Source: Brevibacterium iodinum ATCC 49514
GTDB taxonomy: Bacteria; Actinomycetota; Actinomycetes; Actinomycetales; Brevibacteriaceae
Reading direction: 5' to 3'
Assembly (NCBI RefSeq): GCF_900169265.1
Contig: NZ_FXYX01000002.1
Span: forward strand, 124,001 to 188,000
Length of the DNA stretch: 64,000 nt
Shown: piece by piece, positions 1 through 8,747 of the stretch
How the letters are laid out: each line of letters begins with the position of its first letter
Numbering within the stretch: position 1 is the stretch's first letter
The notes under the pieces: generated by a model
What the model was told of the DNA's origin: nothing
The model's database searches: none
The model's input: only the letters and a program-made list of their open reading frames with translations
Program-made: the position numbers and the translations under genes

Positions 1-917
1 ACCTTCGAGCCGATATTGCCGTCGACCCATTCCATGGAGGCGCCCTCTTCGGCGATGGCGCGCTTGGTGACGAGGTTGTACACGTTGTTCGACCAGTTCT
101 GGATCGTCGTGTAGCGGACCTTCGCATCCTTCTTCGCGATGATCTCGACGACGGCCGAGTGCAGGGAATCGGTCTTGTAGATCGGTGCGGTGCAGCCCTC
201 GACGTAGTGGACCGAGGAGCCCTCGTCGGCGATGATGAGCGTGCGCTCGAACTGGCCCATGTTCTCCGTGTTGATGCGGAAGTAGGCCTGCAGCGGGATC
301 TCGACGTGGACGCCCTTGGGGACGTAGACGAAGGAACCGCCGGACCAGACAGCGGTGTTCAGAGCGGCGAACTTGTTGTCACCGGACGGAATGATCGACC
401 CGAAGTACTCTTCGAAGATCTCCGGGTATTCGCGCAGGCCGGTGTCGGTGTCCATGAAGATGACACCCTGAGCCTCGAGCTCCTCGTTGATCTGGTGGTA
501 GACGACCTCGGACTCGTACTGAGCGGCGACACCGGCGACGAGGCGCTGCTTCTCGGCCTCGGGGATGCCGAGCTTGTCATAGGTGTTGCGGATGTCCTCG
601 GGCAGGTCCTCCCATGACGTCGCCTGTCCCTCGGTGGAGCGGACGAAGTACTTGATGTCCGCGAAGTCGATTCCGGTGAGATCGGCGCCCCAGTTCGGCA
701 TCGGCTTCTTGTCGAACAGACGCAGAGCCTTGAGTCGACGCTTGAGCATCCACTCCGGTTCGTCCTTGAGCTTCGAGATGTTGCGGACGACTTCCTCGCT
801 GAGGCCGCGGGTCGCGGTCGCGCCCGCGTCGTTCTCGTCGTGCCAACCGTATGCGTACTGCCCGAGGTCTTTCAGCTCGGGATTCGCATCGATGATCCGA
901 TTTCCTGTGTCAGTCAT
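1..917 (-). CDS. sufB: Fe-S cluster assembly scaffold SufB (N-terminal part, runs off window)
   Basis: SufB is the core scaffold of the cytosolic SufBCD complex, on which Fe-S clusters are built using sulfur from SufS and energy from the SufC ATPase. The first 305 residues are visible; the C-terminus lies beyond base 1. The reverse-strand frame is open throughout and reads a typical SufB N-terminus ([20 protein letters not shown]) followed by conserved blocks around [15 protein letters not shown] and [20 protein letters not shown]. The ATG at 917 overlaps the sufR stop as ATGA, so the two are probably translationally coupled. Family assignment is firm; the rest of the suf operon is presumably to the left. 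Confidence 0.96.
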   Translation of the reverse strand, partial: MTDTGNRIIDANPELKDLGQYAYGWHDENDAGATATRGLSEEVVRNISKLKDEPEWMLKRRLKALRLFDKKPMPNWGADLTGIDFADIKYFVRSTEGQATSWEDLPEDIRNTYDKLGIPEAEKQRLVAGVAAQYESEVVYHQINEELEAQGVIFMDTDTGLREYPEIFEEYFGSIIPSGDNKFAALNTAVWSGGSFVYVPKGVHVEIPLQAYFRINTENMGQFERTLIIADEGSSVHYVEGCTAPIYKTDSLHSAVVEIIAKKDAKVRYTTIQNWSNNVYNLVTKRAIAEEGASMEWVDGNIGSK

Positions 918-1633
918 CGTGAACCTCCTTGAGGTCGATCATTGCTGTGGATGAGTGGTCTGGTCAGTTCCGAAGTCGGAATGTGGGTGGTGCACACGTG
1001 GTCGCCCTGCGCCAGCGACGACAGCCGCCGCACGTCGACACCGAGGTAGTCGGAGAACATCGCGAGCTCTGCTTCGCAGATCTCCGGGTACTCCGCCGCC
1101 ACGGCCTGGATCGGGCAGTGCCCCTGGCACAGCTGCATCGCCTCCAACGGGGTTCCGGCCGCGACCGGGGTCGCCGAGGCGGCGTACCCTTCCCGAGTGA
1201 GTGCGGCGGCAAGTGCACGTGAGCGAGACGCCACTGTGGTGCCGCCGCGCTTCTCGAGTTCCGGTCCGAGTCGCTCCCGCAGTCGGTTCACGAGGTCTTC
1301 TGTGAATCCCTCCACTGCCGATCTGCCGTGCTTGTCCTCCATGAAGCGCAGGATGTTCACGGCCAACTCGTCGTAGGAATGACTGACCGAATCGTGTCCG
1401 GCCGTCGTGACCACATAGTGCCGGGCCGGTCGGCCCCTGCCTGCCTGTTTGCCGGCGAGTTCACGGACCTCGAGAAGGCCCTCACTCTCCAGCGCGTCCA
1501 GGTGACGACGGATCGCCGCGGGAGTCAGCTCGAGGGCTTTGGCCAAAGACGAAGCAGTGATCGGACCTTCGTCGAGCACCGACTGGAAGACCTTCTGCCG
1601 GGTTCGGCGATCTTCCGTGTCGTTTGCAGCCAT
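914..1633 (-). CDS. sufR: SufR-type Fe-S-sensing transcriptional repressor of the suf operon
   Basis: DeoR/ArsR-like winged-helix regulator of 239 residues. The helix-turn-helix covers about residues 24-54. The C-terminal half has cysteines at 169, 173, 186 and 214; SufR proteins use three such cysteines (here likely 173, 186 and 214) to hold a [4Fe-4S] cluster. Holo-SufR of this family represses suf and its own gene when Fe-S supply is sufficient. It is the first gene of the leftward suf operon and overlaps sufB by 4 nt. The ATG start at 1633 has a strong GGAGGTG ribosome-binding site. A CAAC-N6-GTTG palindrome lies just upstream, suggesting autoregulation. Confidence 0.93.
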   Translation of the reverse strand: MAANDTEDRRTRQKVFQSVLDEGPITASSLAKALELTPAAIRRHLDALESEGLLEVRELAGKQAGRGRPARHYVVTTAGHDSVSHSYDELAVNILRFMEDKHGRSAVEGFTEDLVNRLRERLGPELEKRGGTTVASRSRALAAALTREGYAASATPVAAGTPLEAMQLCQGHCPIQAVAAEYPEICEAELAMFSDYLGVDVRRLSSLAQGDHVCTTHIPTSELTRPLIHSNDRPQGGSR

Positions 1634-1654
1634 AATCCACCTCCTTGACTAACA

Positions 1655-1668
1655 CAACAATATTGTTG
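1655..1668. promoter_or_regulatory. Probable SufR operator (CAAC-N6-GTTG)
   Basis: Perfect 14-bp palindrome CAACAATATTGTTG, 21 bp upstream of the sufR start. Its arms match the CAAC-N6-GTTG arrangement described for cyanobacterial SufR. On the sufR strand a -10-like TATTGT falls inside it, so bound SufR would occlude the promoter. Sequence match is direct; binding is inferred. Confidence 0.8.
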
Positions 1669-1687
1669 CGTAATTTGTTTCGTAAAA

Positions 1688-1706
1688 CTAGGTGAGCCTA
1701 ACCACC
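1688..1706. promoter_or_regulatory. DtxR/IdeR-like iron box upstream of sufR
   Basis: The 19-mer beginning at 1688 (core TAGGTGAGCCTAACC) matches the actinobacterial iron-box consensus TTAGGTTAGSCTAACCTAA at 14 of 19 positions. It lies about 55 bp upstream of sufR, next to the SufR operator, and between sufR and the divergent ABC exporter. Iron-dependent DtxR/IdeR control of suf and/or the exporter is the likely role, by inference. Confidence 0.6.
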
Positions 1707-1734
1707 ACCCGCGTCGCGTGCGGACACCTGCGGT

Positions 1735-1770
1735 TTCGACACCCGTTTCGACGCGTCGTAGAATAGCCTG
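1735..1770 (+). promoter_or_regulatory. Promoter of the ABC exporter operon, probably leaderless
   Basis: A -35-like TTCGAC (1735-1740), an 18-bp spacer and a -10 TAGAAT (1759-1764) are followed by exactly 6 nt and then the GTG start at 1771. This puts the start codon at the expected +1. No ribosome-binding site is present. Inference from spacing. Confidence 0.6.
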
Positions 1771-2688
1771 GTGTCCTCTCCGGCCCTGACCATTCGCGGT
1801 CTCCAGTACTCCTACGGCACCCACCGTGTCGTCGACGGAATTGACCTCATGGCCGAGTCCGGATCCGTCCTCGGCGTTCTCGGACCCAACGGCGCAGGAA
1901 AATCCACGACCATCTCCCTGGCCGTGGGCACCCGCCGTCCCGAATCGGGCACGGTAGAGATCTTCGGACACGACCCCGTCGCCGAACACGCGACGACGTC
2001 GCAGCTGGCCGGGGTCATGCTCCAGGACGGCGGACTGCCGATGAGCTCGAAGCCCCTGCAGGTGCTGCGGCACCTCTCCACCCTCTATGAGAATCCCGTA
2101 CCGGTCGACGAACTCGCCGAACCCCTCGGTCTCCACGACTTCGCCGGACGCACGATGCGCAGGCTCTCCGGGGGACAGAAGCAGCGAGTCGCACTGGCCG
2201 CGGCCCTTATCGGACGGCCGCGCCTCGTCTTCCTCGACGAACCCTGCGCCGGTCTCGACCCGCAGGCTCGCGAGGTCGTCCACAGCTTCATCCGCGATCT
2301 CGCCGACCGCGGAGTCGCCGTCGTCCTCACCACCCACGACCTCGCCGAGGCCGAGGAGCTCTCCGACGAGGTCGTCGTCATCGATCGCGGACGGATCATC
2401 GCTCAGGGAGCGCCAGAGGAGCTGCGCAGCGCCTCCGCCGGGTCACGGTCGCTGACGATACGCGTCGACTCCCCCGTCCCCGCCGCCCTCGTCGATCGGC
2501 TCACCGAGCTCGGCCCCGCCTCGGCGCAGGGTTCGATGATCTCTCTCGACGGAGCACCGACTGCGAGCCAGATCGCGGCTGCGTGCACTGCCGTCGCCGA
2601 GGCAGGCCTGCAGATCACGGACATCGGCATGCAGAGGCAGTCCCTGTCCGACGTCTTCTTCGAACTGACAGGGAGGCCGCTGCGATGA
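1771..2688 (+). CDS. ABC-2-type exporter ATP-binding protein
   Basis: A 305-residue ATPase subunit. Walker A GPNGAGKS is at residues 38-45, the LSGGQ signature at 132-136 and Walker B LVFLDEP at 152-158. It is of the DrrA/CcmA-like exporter type with a roughly 80-residue C-terminal extension. It overlaps its permease by 4 nt (ATGA at 2685). The GTG start is set by its position 6 nt after a -10 box. The pair is followed by ctaA in the same operon; the same order is common in actinobacteria, so a link with heme or cytochrome oxidase maturation is possible but the substrate cannot be read from the sequence. Confidence 0.9.
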   Translation: MSSPALTIRGLQYSYGTHRVVDGIDLMAESGSVLGVLGPNGAGKSTTISLAVGTRRPESGTVEIFGHDPVAEHATTSQLAGVMLQDGGLPMSSKPLQVLRHLSTLYENPVPVDELAEPLGLHDFAGRTMRRLSGGQKQRVALAAALIGRPRLVFLDEPCAGLDPQAREVVHSFIRDLADRGVAVVLTTHDLAEAEELSDEVVVIDRGRIIAQGAPEELRSASAGSRSLTIRVDSPVPAALVDRLTELGPASAQGSMISLDGAPTASQIAAACTAVAEAGLQITDIGMQRQSLSDVFFELTGRPLR

Positions 2689-3416
2689 CATCGACCCGCA
2701 TCGTCTCGCAGGCGAAGTTCGAAACCCTGTCCGTTCTGCGCAACGGCGAACAGCTGCTGCTCTCAATCATCTTCCCGCTGGGTCTGCTCGTCTTCCTCGC
2801 GAAGACTCCCCTGCTCCCCGGGCTCGGGGTCATCGAGGCCGGCGCCGATCCGCTGTCGATCGCCGTCCCCGGGGCGCTGAGCCTGAGCCTGGCCTCCAGC
2901 GCTTTCACCGGGCAGGCGATCGCAACCGCCTTCGACCGCCGCTACGGAGTGCTGCGGCAGCTGGCGACGACTCCGCTGGGGACGAACGGACTCATCCTCG
3001 GCAAACTCGGCGCCGTCATCGTCGTCGTCCTCATCCAGTACGCGCTCGTCTTCGCCGCCGCGGCGATTCTCGGCTTCCGGGGTCCCGTCGACGCCCTCGG
3101 ACTCACCCTGGCCACACTGTTCGGCACCGCAGCGCTGGTCTCGCTCGGACTGCTCATGGCCGGCACAGTCCGCGCCGAAGCGACTCTGGCGGCGACGAAC
3201 CTCATCTGGGTGCTCATGGCAGGCGTCGGTGGCCTCGTCATCGCACATCCGGGAGAATGGGGAACGGTTGTGGGCTACCTGCCCTCCGGTGCGCTCGGCG
3301 ACGCCATGCGGTCCGCCATCGGACACGGCGGCACAGACATCAAGGCAATCATCGTGCTCCTGGTATGGGGGCTTGTGGGAACGCTTGCGGCACGCAGGTG
3401 GTTCCGTTTCGAATGA
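2685..3416 (+). CDS. ABC-2-type exporter membrane subunit
   Basis: A 243-residue polytopic permease with about six hydrophobic segments and the ABC-2 family pattern (cytoplasmic N-terminus MTSTRIVSQAKFETLSVLRN). It is the partner of the upstream ATPase, with which it overlaps as ATGA. A longer in-frame extension upstream would read the ATPase gene out of frame and is rejected. Its own stop overlaps the first possible ctaA start in the same way, so all three are probably co-translated. The transported substrate is unknown. Confidence 0.88.
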   Translation: MTSTRIVSQAKFETLSVLRNGEQLLLSIIFPLGLLVFLAKTPLLPGLGVIEAGADPLSIAVPGALSLSLASSAFTGQAIATAFDRRYGVLRQLATTPLGTNGLILGKLGAVIVVVLIQYALVFAAAAILGFRGPVDALGLTLATLFGTAALVSLGLLMAGTVRAEATLAATNLIWVLMAGVGGLVIAHPGEWGTVVGYLPSGALGDAMRSAIGHGGTDIKAIIVLLVWGLVGTLAARRWFRFE

Positions 3417-4327
3417 GGAGTGAAGTGGTCACGAAGAAGATCCGCATCGCCGCTTGGGCTATGCTCATCGCCCAGGCAGGGATCATTCTGACCGGGGGAA
3501 TCGTCCGGCTCACCGGCTCTGGGCTCGGCTGTTCGGACTGGCCGAAGTGCACCCCGGATTCGCTCGTGGCCACCAGCGAGATGGGCATCCACGGCGCCAT
3601 CGAGTTCGGCAACCGCCTGCTGGCTGTGGCGCTGGCGATCCTCGGCGTGTGCATTGCGCTCATGCTATGGAGGCACCGGAAGCGGCGCCCCGATCTCTTC
3701 TGGCTCAATATCGGCCTGCTGGCCATTGTGCCCGTCCAGGCCGTCGTCGGCGGAATCACCGTGTGGACGAAGCTCAACCCCTGGGTCGTCGCCGGACACT
3801 TCGTGCCCTCGGCCGTCGCTGTCGGGGTCGCCGCCTATTTCGTCCGCCGCACCTATGACACGGGAGTGCGACTGAGGACGAAGGCCCCGGCTCCGCTGCC
3901 GACTCTGGGCTGGATCATCCTCGGTCTCACCGCGATCATCGTCGTCTTCGGCGTGCTCACTACGGGGGCCGGGCCCCATTCGGGTTCGACGATCTCGACC
4001 CGCAACAACCTCGACAACATCTGGGTCACCCGGCTGCATGCCGCGCCGGTGTGGCTGCTCGTCATCTCCACGATCTCCGCGCTCGTCGTCGCCCGGAAGA
4101 AAGCACAGACGGCGATGGTCGCCCCGCTGACCGTGCTTCTCGTCGTCGAGGTCGCACAGGGAATCATCGGCTACGTCCAGTACTTCCTCGGTGTTCCCGA
4201 ACTGCTCGTGGCCTTACACATGGTCGGCCTGTCGGCTACGATTGCGGCAAGCGTTGCCGTCCTCGACAGCGCATATCCGAGGAGCGCCGAAGTCCATATC
4301 GATCGTTCCGTGTCTGTGGTTTCCTGA
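3413..4327 (+). CDS. ctaA: Heme A synthase CtaA
   Basis: Integral membrane enzyme that oxidises the C8 methyl of heme O to a formyl group, giving heme A for aa3-type cytochrome oxidase. The 304-residue protein has eight predicted membrane segments. It has the cysteine pair GCSDWPKC in the first outer loop, the adjacent HGAIEFGNR, and further heme-ligand candidates in GHFVPSA, RLHAAPV and ALHMVGL. The ATG at 3413 overlaps the permease stop. A GTG at 3425 preceded by AGGAG is an alternative start. The last 32 bases overlap a decayed VOC-family gene in another frame, so the C-terminal tail (HIDRSVSVVS) may not be ancestral. ctaB, acting one step earlier, lies convergently 0.6 kb away. Confidence 0.94.
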   Translation: MRSEVVTKKIRIAAWAMLIAQAGIILTGGIVRLTGSGLGCSDWPKCTPDSLVATSEMGIHGAIEFGNRLLAVALAILGVCIALMLWRHRKRRPDLFWLNIGLLAIVPVQAVVGGITVWTKLNPWVVAGHFVPSAVAVGVAAYFVRRTYDTGVRLRTKAPAPLPTLGWIILGLTAIIVVFGVLTTGAGPHSGSTISTRNNLDNIWVTRLHAAPVWLLVISTISALVVARKKAQTAMVAPLTVLLVVEVAQGIIGYVQYFLGVPELLVALHMVGLSATIAASVAVLDSAYPRSAEVHIDRSVSVVS

Positions 4328-4754
4328 CTGCGCCGAGGAGGCCATGGAGTTCTGCTGCTCCGTCTTCCCCGATTCGCGAGTCCTGTCCATCGAACGCTAG
4401 CCCGACGAATCCCTCGACGAACACTTCAAGGGGATGAGCGGGAAGGTCCTGACCGGCCGGTTCGTCCTCGACGGCACAGAGTTCATCTGCCTCGACGGCG
4501 GACCGGTGTTCACATTCAACGAGGCGATCTCGCTGACCGTCGAATGCGCGGACCAGGCCGAGATCGACCACTATTGGTCGAATCTGTCGGCGTCACCCGA
4601 GCACGAACAGTGCGGTTGGCTCAAGGACCGCTTCGGAGTCAGCTGGCAGATCGTTCCCGCGAATCTCGGCGAGCTGATGACCGGTCCGGCACAGACTGGG
4701 GCGCTCATGAGAATGAAGAAGATCGTCATGGACGACCTCGTCAACGCCGGCTGA
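4296..4754 (+). pseudogene. Decayed VOC/PhnB-like protein (lost start, internal stop)
   Basis: In one frame (4296-4754) the sequence reads a complete glyoxalase-fold PhnB/3-demethylubiquinone methyltransferase-like protein of about 152 residues. The N-terminus is SIVPCLWFPDCAEEAMEF, then FPDSRVLSIER, a stop at 4398-4400, PDESLDEHFKGMSGKVLTG, and the conserved CGWLKDRFGVSWQIVP. Two lesions are visible. The expected ATG is ATA (4296-4298), and TAG (4398-4400) replaces what should be TAC (the family reads RYP here). A 106-residue ORF from ATG 4434 remains but lacks the first beta-alpha-beta unit. The start overlaps the ctaA 3' end. Probably non-functional. Confidence 0.85.
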
Positions 4755-4797
4755 GAATTTGCGTTCCGACCCGAAGCGCAAGGCACAGACGCACAAC

Positions 4798-4857
4798 GGC
4801 CCAGTTTGAGCTGGATAGCACTGTTTCAAATCTGTGCTATCCAGCTCAAACTGGGCC
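4798..4857. terminator. Perfect 24-bp inverted repeat, bidirectional terminator
   Basis: Two perfectly complementary 24-nt arms (4798-4821 and 4834-4857) separated by a 12-nt loop TGTTTCAAATCT. It lies between the convergent VOC pseudogene and ctaB, where a bidirectional terminator is expected. The stem is unusually long and has no T-run. It could instead be a mobile palindromic repeat. Confidence 0.75.
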
Positions 4858-4884
4858 GAATGGATCAGCGGGTTCTTCGGCGAG

Positions 4885-5871
4885 TCACCAGATACCGGGG
4901 ATCAGGGTGGGCACGAACGGGTCGATGGCCACTGCCAGGAAGAGCAGCGACAGGTAGGTGATCGAACCGTGGAAGACCTTCATCGCCTTGAGCGAGGTGC
5001 CGTCCTTGCCCTGCTTGGCACGGGAGACCAGCGAGTAGCACGACCACAGGAACCAGACTCCGGCGCCGACGGCCACGATCGTGTAGACAGGACCCATCGG
5101 AGCGACGGGAATGAGCGCGAGTGAGCAGGCGATCATCGCCCAGGTGTAGAGGATCATCTGACGGCCGACGGATGTCGGCGGAACCTTCGACGGCAGCATG
5201 GGCACGTCGGCGGCGTCGTAGTCGGCCTTGTACTTGATCGCCAGCGGCCAATAGTGCGGCGGGGTCCAGAAGAAGACGACGAGGAAGAGCAGCACGGGCT
5301 CCCACGCGATTCCTCCGGTCACGGCCGACCAGCCGATGAGCACGGGCATGCAGCCTGCAGCGCCGCCCCAGACGATGTTCTGTGAGGTGCGGCGCTTGAG
5401 GACGAGGGTGTAGAAGACTGCGTAGAGCAGAATCGCCGAGGCGGTGAGTCCCGCCGTGACCCAGTTCGTGAATCCGCCGAGCCAGAAGATCGAACCGATG
5501 CCGAGCACGAAAGCGAAGATGAGTGCAGAACGGGGGCTGATCTCACCGGTGACGAGGGGGCGGTCCTTCGTCCGTTCCATCTTCGCGTCGATGTCACGGT
5601 CGACGTAGCAGTTGAAGACCGAGGCCGAGGCCGCAGCGGCGGCTCCGCCGATGAGGGTGTTGATGACCAGCCAGATGTTCGGCAGTCCCTGAGCGGCCAG
5701 GAACATCACGGGCGCGGTCGTGACGAGGAGCAGCTCGATCACCCGCGGCTTGGTCAGCGCGATATAGGCGCTGATGATCGAACGCGGTCGGGTAGCGAGA
5801 CTCTGCTCGTCGATGGCCCTCTGCAGAGGTCGTTCACTCTGCTCTTCCCGGTTCTGACGAAGTTTGCTCAC
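4885..5871 (-). CDS. ctaB: Protoheme IX farnesyltransferase (heme O synthase)
   Basis: UbiA-family prenyltransferase that adds a farnesyl group to heme B to make heme O, the substrate of CtaA. It has 328 residues and about nine membrane segments. The prenyl-diphosphate Mg2+ motif is seen as NCYVDRDIDAKMERT, with a second acidic stretch near KYKADYDAADVPM. The start is GTG at 5871: a TAGAAT box ends 7 nt upstream and there is no ribosome-binding site, which suggests a leaderless message. It converges on ctaA. Confidence 0.95.
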   Translation of the reverse strand: MSKLRQNREEQSERPLQRAIDEQSLATRPRSIISAYIALTKPRVIELLLVTTAPVMFLAAQGLPNIWLVINTLIGGAAAAASASVFNCYVDRDIDAKMERTKDRPLVTGEISPRSALIFAFVLGIGSIFWLGGFTNWVTAGLTASAILLYAVFYTLVLKRRTSQNIVWGGAAGCMPVLIGWSAVTGGIAWEPVLLFLVVFFWTPPHYWPLAIKYKADYDAADVPMLPSKVPPTSVGRQMILYTWAMIACSLALIPVAPMGPVYTIVAVGAGVWFLWSCYSLVSRAKQGKDGTSLKAMKVFHGSITYLSLLFLAVAIDPFVPTLIPGIW

Positions 5872-5878
5872 GCCCTAG

Positions 5879-5884
5879 ATTCTA
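5879..5884 (-). promoter_or_regulatory. -10 box of ctaB, leaderless layout
   Basis: TAGAAT on the reverse strand ends 7 nt before the ctaB GTG. Its first three bases are the stop codon of the upstream membrane-protein gene. Confidence 0.5.
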
Positions 5885-6439
5885 CCTGTTGTCGAAGTTT
5901 TTGCCAGTCGCACGCAGGCGAGTCGAGTCACTGACGATGCGGACGAGGAACGCCACCGCCGCACACACCGGAGCAAGCACGACGACCTGCACGATGAGCA
6001 CTGAGATGAAGCTCAGCGCAGCCGACTGCGGATCCGTGCGGAGGAGATTCGCATCGACGCACAGTCCGATGATTCCGGCGATGACGGAATAGACGAGGGC
6101 GGTCGTCCACACCAGCCCGCCGCGCCGTGCATTGAGCATCACGGCCAGCGCTGCCGCGAAGGGGGTGAGCAGAAGGAGTGTGCCCAACGTCCACAGGCCG
6201 AGCTCCCCGATGTCGACGGTGCCGTGCAGCGGCTGGGCGATCGCCGACGACACGGCGACGGTCGCCACGGCGAAGAACACCGGGCACGCCGTGCCGATCC
6301 GGGAGATCAGCCGACGGAGCCCCCTCGTCTGTTCGGCCACCTCGGCGAGATCGGGGCGCCTGCCCGCCAGCCGATCGGATCGCTGGTCTCCGCTGTCTGC
6401 GACGGCGGCATCGATCACGGGATCAGCACCTTTGCTCAC
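5882..6439 (-). CDS. Hypothetical four-helix membrane protein
   Basis: A 185-residue protein that I do not recognise as a named family. A polar N-terminal region of about 45 residues is followed by four hydrophobic segments (around CPVFFAVATVAVSS, LGLWTLGTLLLLTPFAAALAV, TTALVYSVIAGIIGL and SFISVLIVQVVVLAPVCAAVAFLV). It ends with a short basic tail. The GTG at 6439 is chosen because GAGAGG precedes it by 7 nt; a GTG at 6463 gives 8 more residues with a weaker site. It lies between ctaB and the divergent tkt, so an association with heme/cytochrome oxidase biogenesis is possible but unsupported by motifs. Confidence 0.7.
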   Translation of the reverse strand: MSKGADPVIDAAVADSGDQRSDRLAGRRPDLAEVAEQTRGLRRLISRIGTACPVFFAVATVAVSSAIAQPLHGTVDIGELGLWTLGTLLLLTPFAAALAVMLNARRGGLVWTTALVYSVIAGIIGLCVDANLLRTDPQSAALSFISVLIVQVVVLAPVCAAVAFLVRIVSDSTRLRATGKNFDNR

Positions 6440-6665
6440 CCTGTCACCTCTCTCAGTCAGCACCGGTCGCTCTTCAGTCTCTTCGGCGCACCGCAGTTGT
6501 TGAATGTCGAATCACAGCTGTGCGCGAGACCACACTTTACCCGTCGGTAGCCTAAATGTCTCGCTCCCCGTCGGCACGGCAGATGAACAGGGGCGGCGCT
6601 TCAGGCATCCGACGGGTAGAGTTTGAATGCACGCTCTTCAGACGAACGAAGGATCGCTCGACGAC

Positions 6666-8747
6666 ATGACAACTCTGTCCTGGACTGAACTCGACAATCG
6701 CGCAGTCGACACCGCCCGCCTCCTCGCCGCGGACGCGGTGCAGAAGACAGGGAACGGGCACCCGGGCACCGCGATGAGCCTGGCTCCCATTGCCCACTAC
6801 CTGTATCAGCACGGACTCACTCACGACCCGGCCGACCCGACTTGGGTCGGCCGTGATCGTTTCGTCCTCTCCTGCGGTCACAGTTCGCTCACCCAGTACG
6901 TCCAGCTCTACCTGGCAGGGTTCGGGCTCGAGCTCGACGACCTCAAGGCGCTGCGCACATGGGGTTCGCTCACCCCAGGGCACCCGGAAGTCGGCCACAC
7001 CGCCGGCGTCGAGATCACCACGGGGCCCTTGGGCTCCGGGCTGGCCTCGGCCGTGGGCATGGCCATGGCCGCTCGCCGTGAACGCGGACTCTTCGACCCC
7101 GAGGCGGCTCCCGGCACCTCACCGTTCGACCACAACATCGTCGTGCTCGCCTCCGACGGCGACCTCGAAGAGGGAGTGTCCGGTGAGGCGTCATCGCTGG
7201 CCGGGACACAGGAGCTGTCGAACCTGCTGCTGATCTGGGACGACAACAAGATCTCCATCGAAGACGACACCGCGATCGCCTTCGGGGAGGACACGGCCGC
7301 CCGGTACGCCGCCTACGGCTGGCACGTCCAGCACGTCGACTTCACCGCCGGTGGTGACTACCACGAGGACATCGAAGCCTTCCACGCCGCCGTCGAGGCC
7401 GCTCGCGCAGATTCCCGCCCCTCGTTCATCCGCCTGTCCACGATCATCGCCTGGCCCGCCCCGAACGCGCAGAACACCGGCGGGTCCCACGGTGCGGCCC
7501 TCGGCGAGGACGAGATCCGTGCGACCAAGGAGGTCCTCGGCTTCGACCCGGAGTCGACCTTCGCCGTCGATGACGAGGTTCTCGCACACACTCGACAGGC
7601 CCTGGACCGCGGTCGTGCCGCCCATCTCGAATGGGACAAGTCCTTCGCCGAATGGCGCACCGCCAACCCGGACAACGCCGCCCTCTTCGACCGTCTGTCC
7701 AAGCGCGAGCTGCCCGCCGGCCTCGATGCGGCCTTCCCGGTCTTCGAAGCCAGCGAGAAGGGCATCGCCACTCGCGCGGCCTCCGGTCAGGTGCTCAATG
7801 CGATCGCCGAGACCATGCCCGAACTCTGGGGCGGTTCCGCGGACCTCGCGGGCTCGAACAACACGCTGATCAAGGGTGAGCCGAGCTTCCTGCCCGCTCA
7901 CCGCTCCACGGCTGCATTCTCCGGCCACGAGTACGGACGCAATATCCACTTCGGCGTCCGCGAGTTCTCCGCCGGTCTCATCGGCAACGGCATCGCCCTG
8001 CACGGCGGAACCCGCCCGTACAACGGCACGTTCCTCGTCTTCAGCGACTACCAGCGTCCGGCCGTGCGCCTGGCAGCCCTCCAGCAGCTGCCGAACCTGT
8101 TCGTGTGGACACACGATTCGATCGGCCTCGGCGAAGACGGACCGACCCACCAGCCGATCGAGCACCTCTCCGCGCTGCGGGCGATCCCCGGCCTCGACCT
8201 CGTCCGACCGGCCGATGCGAACGAGACCGCGGTCGCGTGGCGGAAGCTCCTCGACCGCACCGACGGTCCCAGCGGCCTCGTGCTCACCCGACAGGCCGTG
8301 CCTGTCCTCGACCGCGAGAAGTACGCCCCGGCTGCCGAGGCCGCACGCGGCGGCTATGTGCTCACCGATACCGGTGACCAGCCCGAGGTGGCCATCATCG
8401 CCAGCGGTTCCGAGATCGCCATCGCGCTCGAGGCCGCCGAGGCTCTGCAGGCATCGGGCACAGCCGCTCGCGTCATCTCCATGCCGTGCCAGGAATGGTT
8501 CGACGCTCAGCCGGAGGACTACCGGGCCACCGTGTTGCCGCGTTCACTCAAGGCACGCGTGAGCATCGAAGCCGCCTCGGCGATGAGCTGGCACAAGTAC
8601 CTCGGCGATGCCGGTCGTGCCGTGTCCATCGAACACTTCGGCGCATCCGCGGACTACCAGACCCTGTACGAGAAGTTCGGCATCACGGCCTCGGCCGTCG
8701 TCGACGCAGCCAAGGAATCCATCAACGCAGCAAAGGCGGAAGCATGA
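6666..8747 (+). CDS. tkt: Transketolase
   Basis: Thiamine-diphosphate and Mg2+-dependent transfer of two-carbon units between sugar phosphates in the pentose phosphate pathway. The 693-residue length fits the family. Visible motifs are the substrate-site NGHPGTAMSLAP, the GDG-type cofactor motif in ASDGDLEEGVSGEASS and the transketolase pyrimidine-domain motif around FVWTHDSIGLGEDGPTHQP. ATG 6666 gives the usual N-terminus MTTLSWTELDNRAVD. ATG 6627 is in frame, but a TAGAGT -10-like box at 6617-6622 would place the transcript start at or after it. tal follows with an ATGA overlap. Confidence 0.96.
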   Translation: MTTLSWTELDNRAVDTARLLAADAVQKTGNGHPGTAMSLAPIAHYLYQHGLTHDPADPTWVGRDRFVLSCGHSSLTQYVQLYLAGFGLELDDLKALRTWGSLTPGHPEVGHTAGVEITTGPLGSGLASAVGMAMAARRERGLFDPEAAPGTSPFDHNIVVLASDGDLEEGVSGEASSLAGTQELSNLLLIWDDNKISIEDDTAIAFGEDTAARYAAYGWHVQHVDFTAGGDYHEDIEAFHAAVEAARADSRPSFIRLSTIIAWPAPNAQNTGGSHGAALGEDEIRATKEVLGFDPESTFAVDDEVLAHTRQALDRGRAAHLEWDKSFAEWRTANPDNAALFDRLSKRELPAGLDAAFPVFEASEKGIATRAASGQVLNAIAETMPELWGGSADLAGSNNTLIKGEPSFLPAHRSTAAFSGHEYGRNIHFGVREFSAGLIGNGIALHGGTRPYNGTFLVFSDYQRPAVRLAALQQLPNLFVWTHDSIGLGEDGPTHQPIEHLSALRAIPGLDLVRPADANETAVAWRKLLDRTDGPSGLVLTRQAVPVLDREKYAPAAEAARGGYVLTDTGDQPEVAIIASGSEIAIALEAAEALQASGTAARVISMPCQEWFDAQPEDYRATVLPRSLKARVSIEAASAMSWHKYLGDAGRAVSIEHFGASADYQTLYEKFGITASAVVDAAKESINAAKAEA

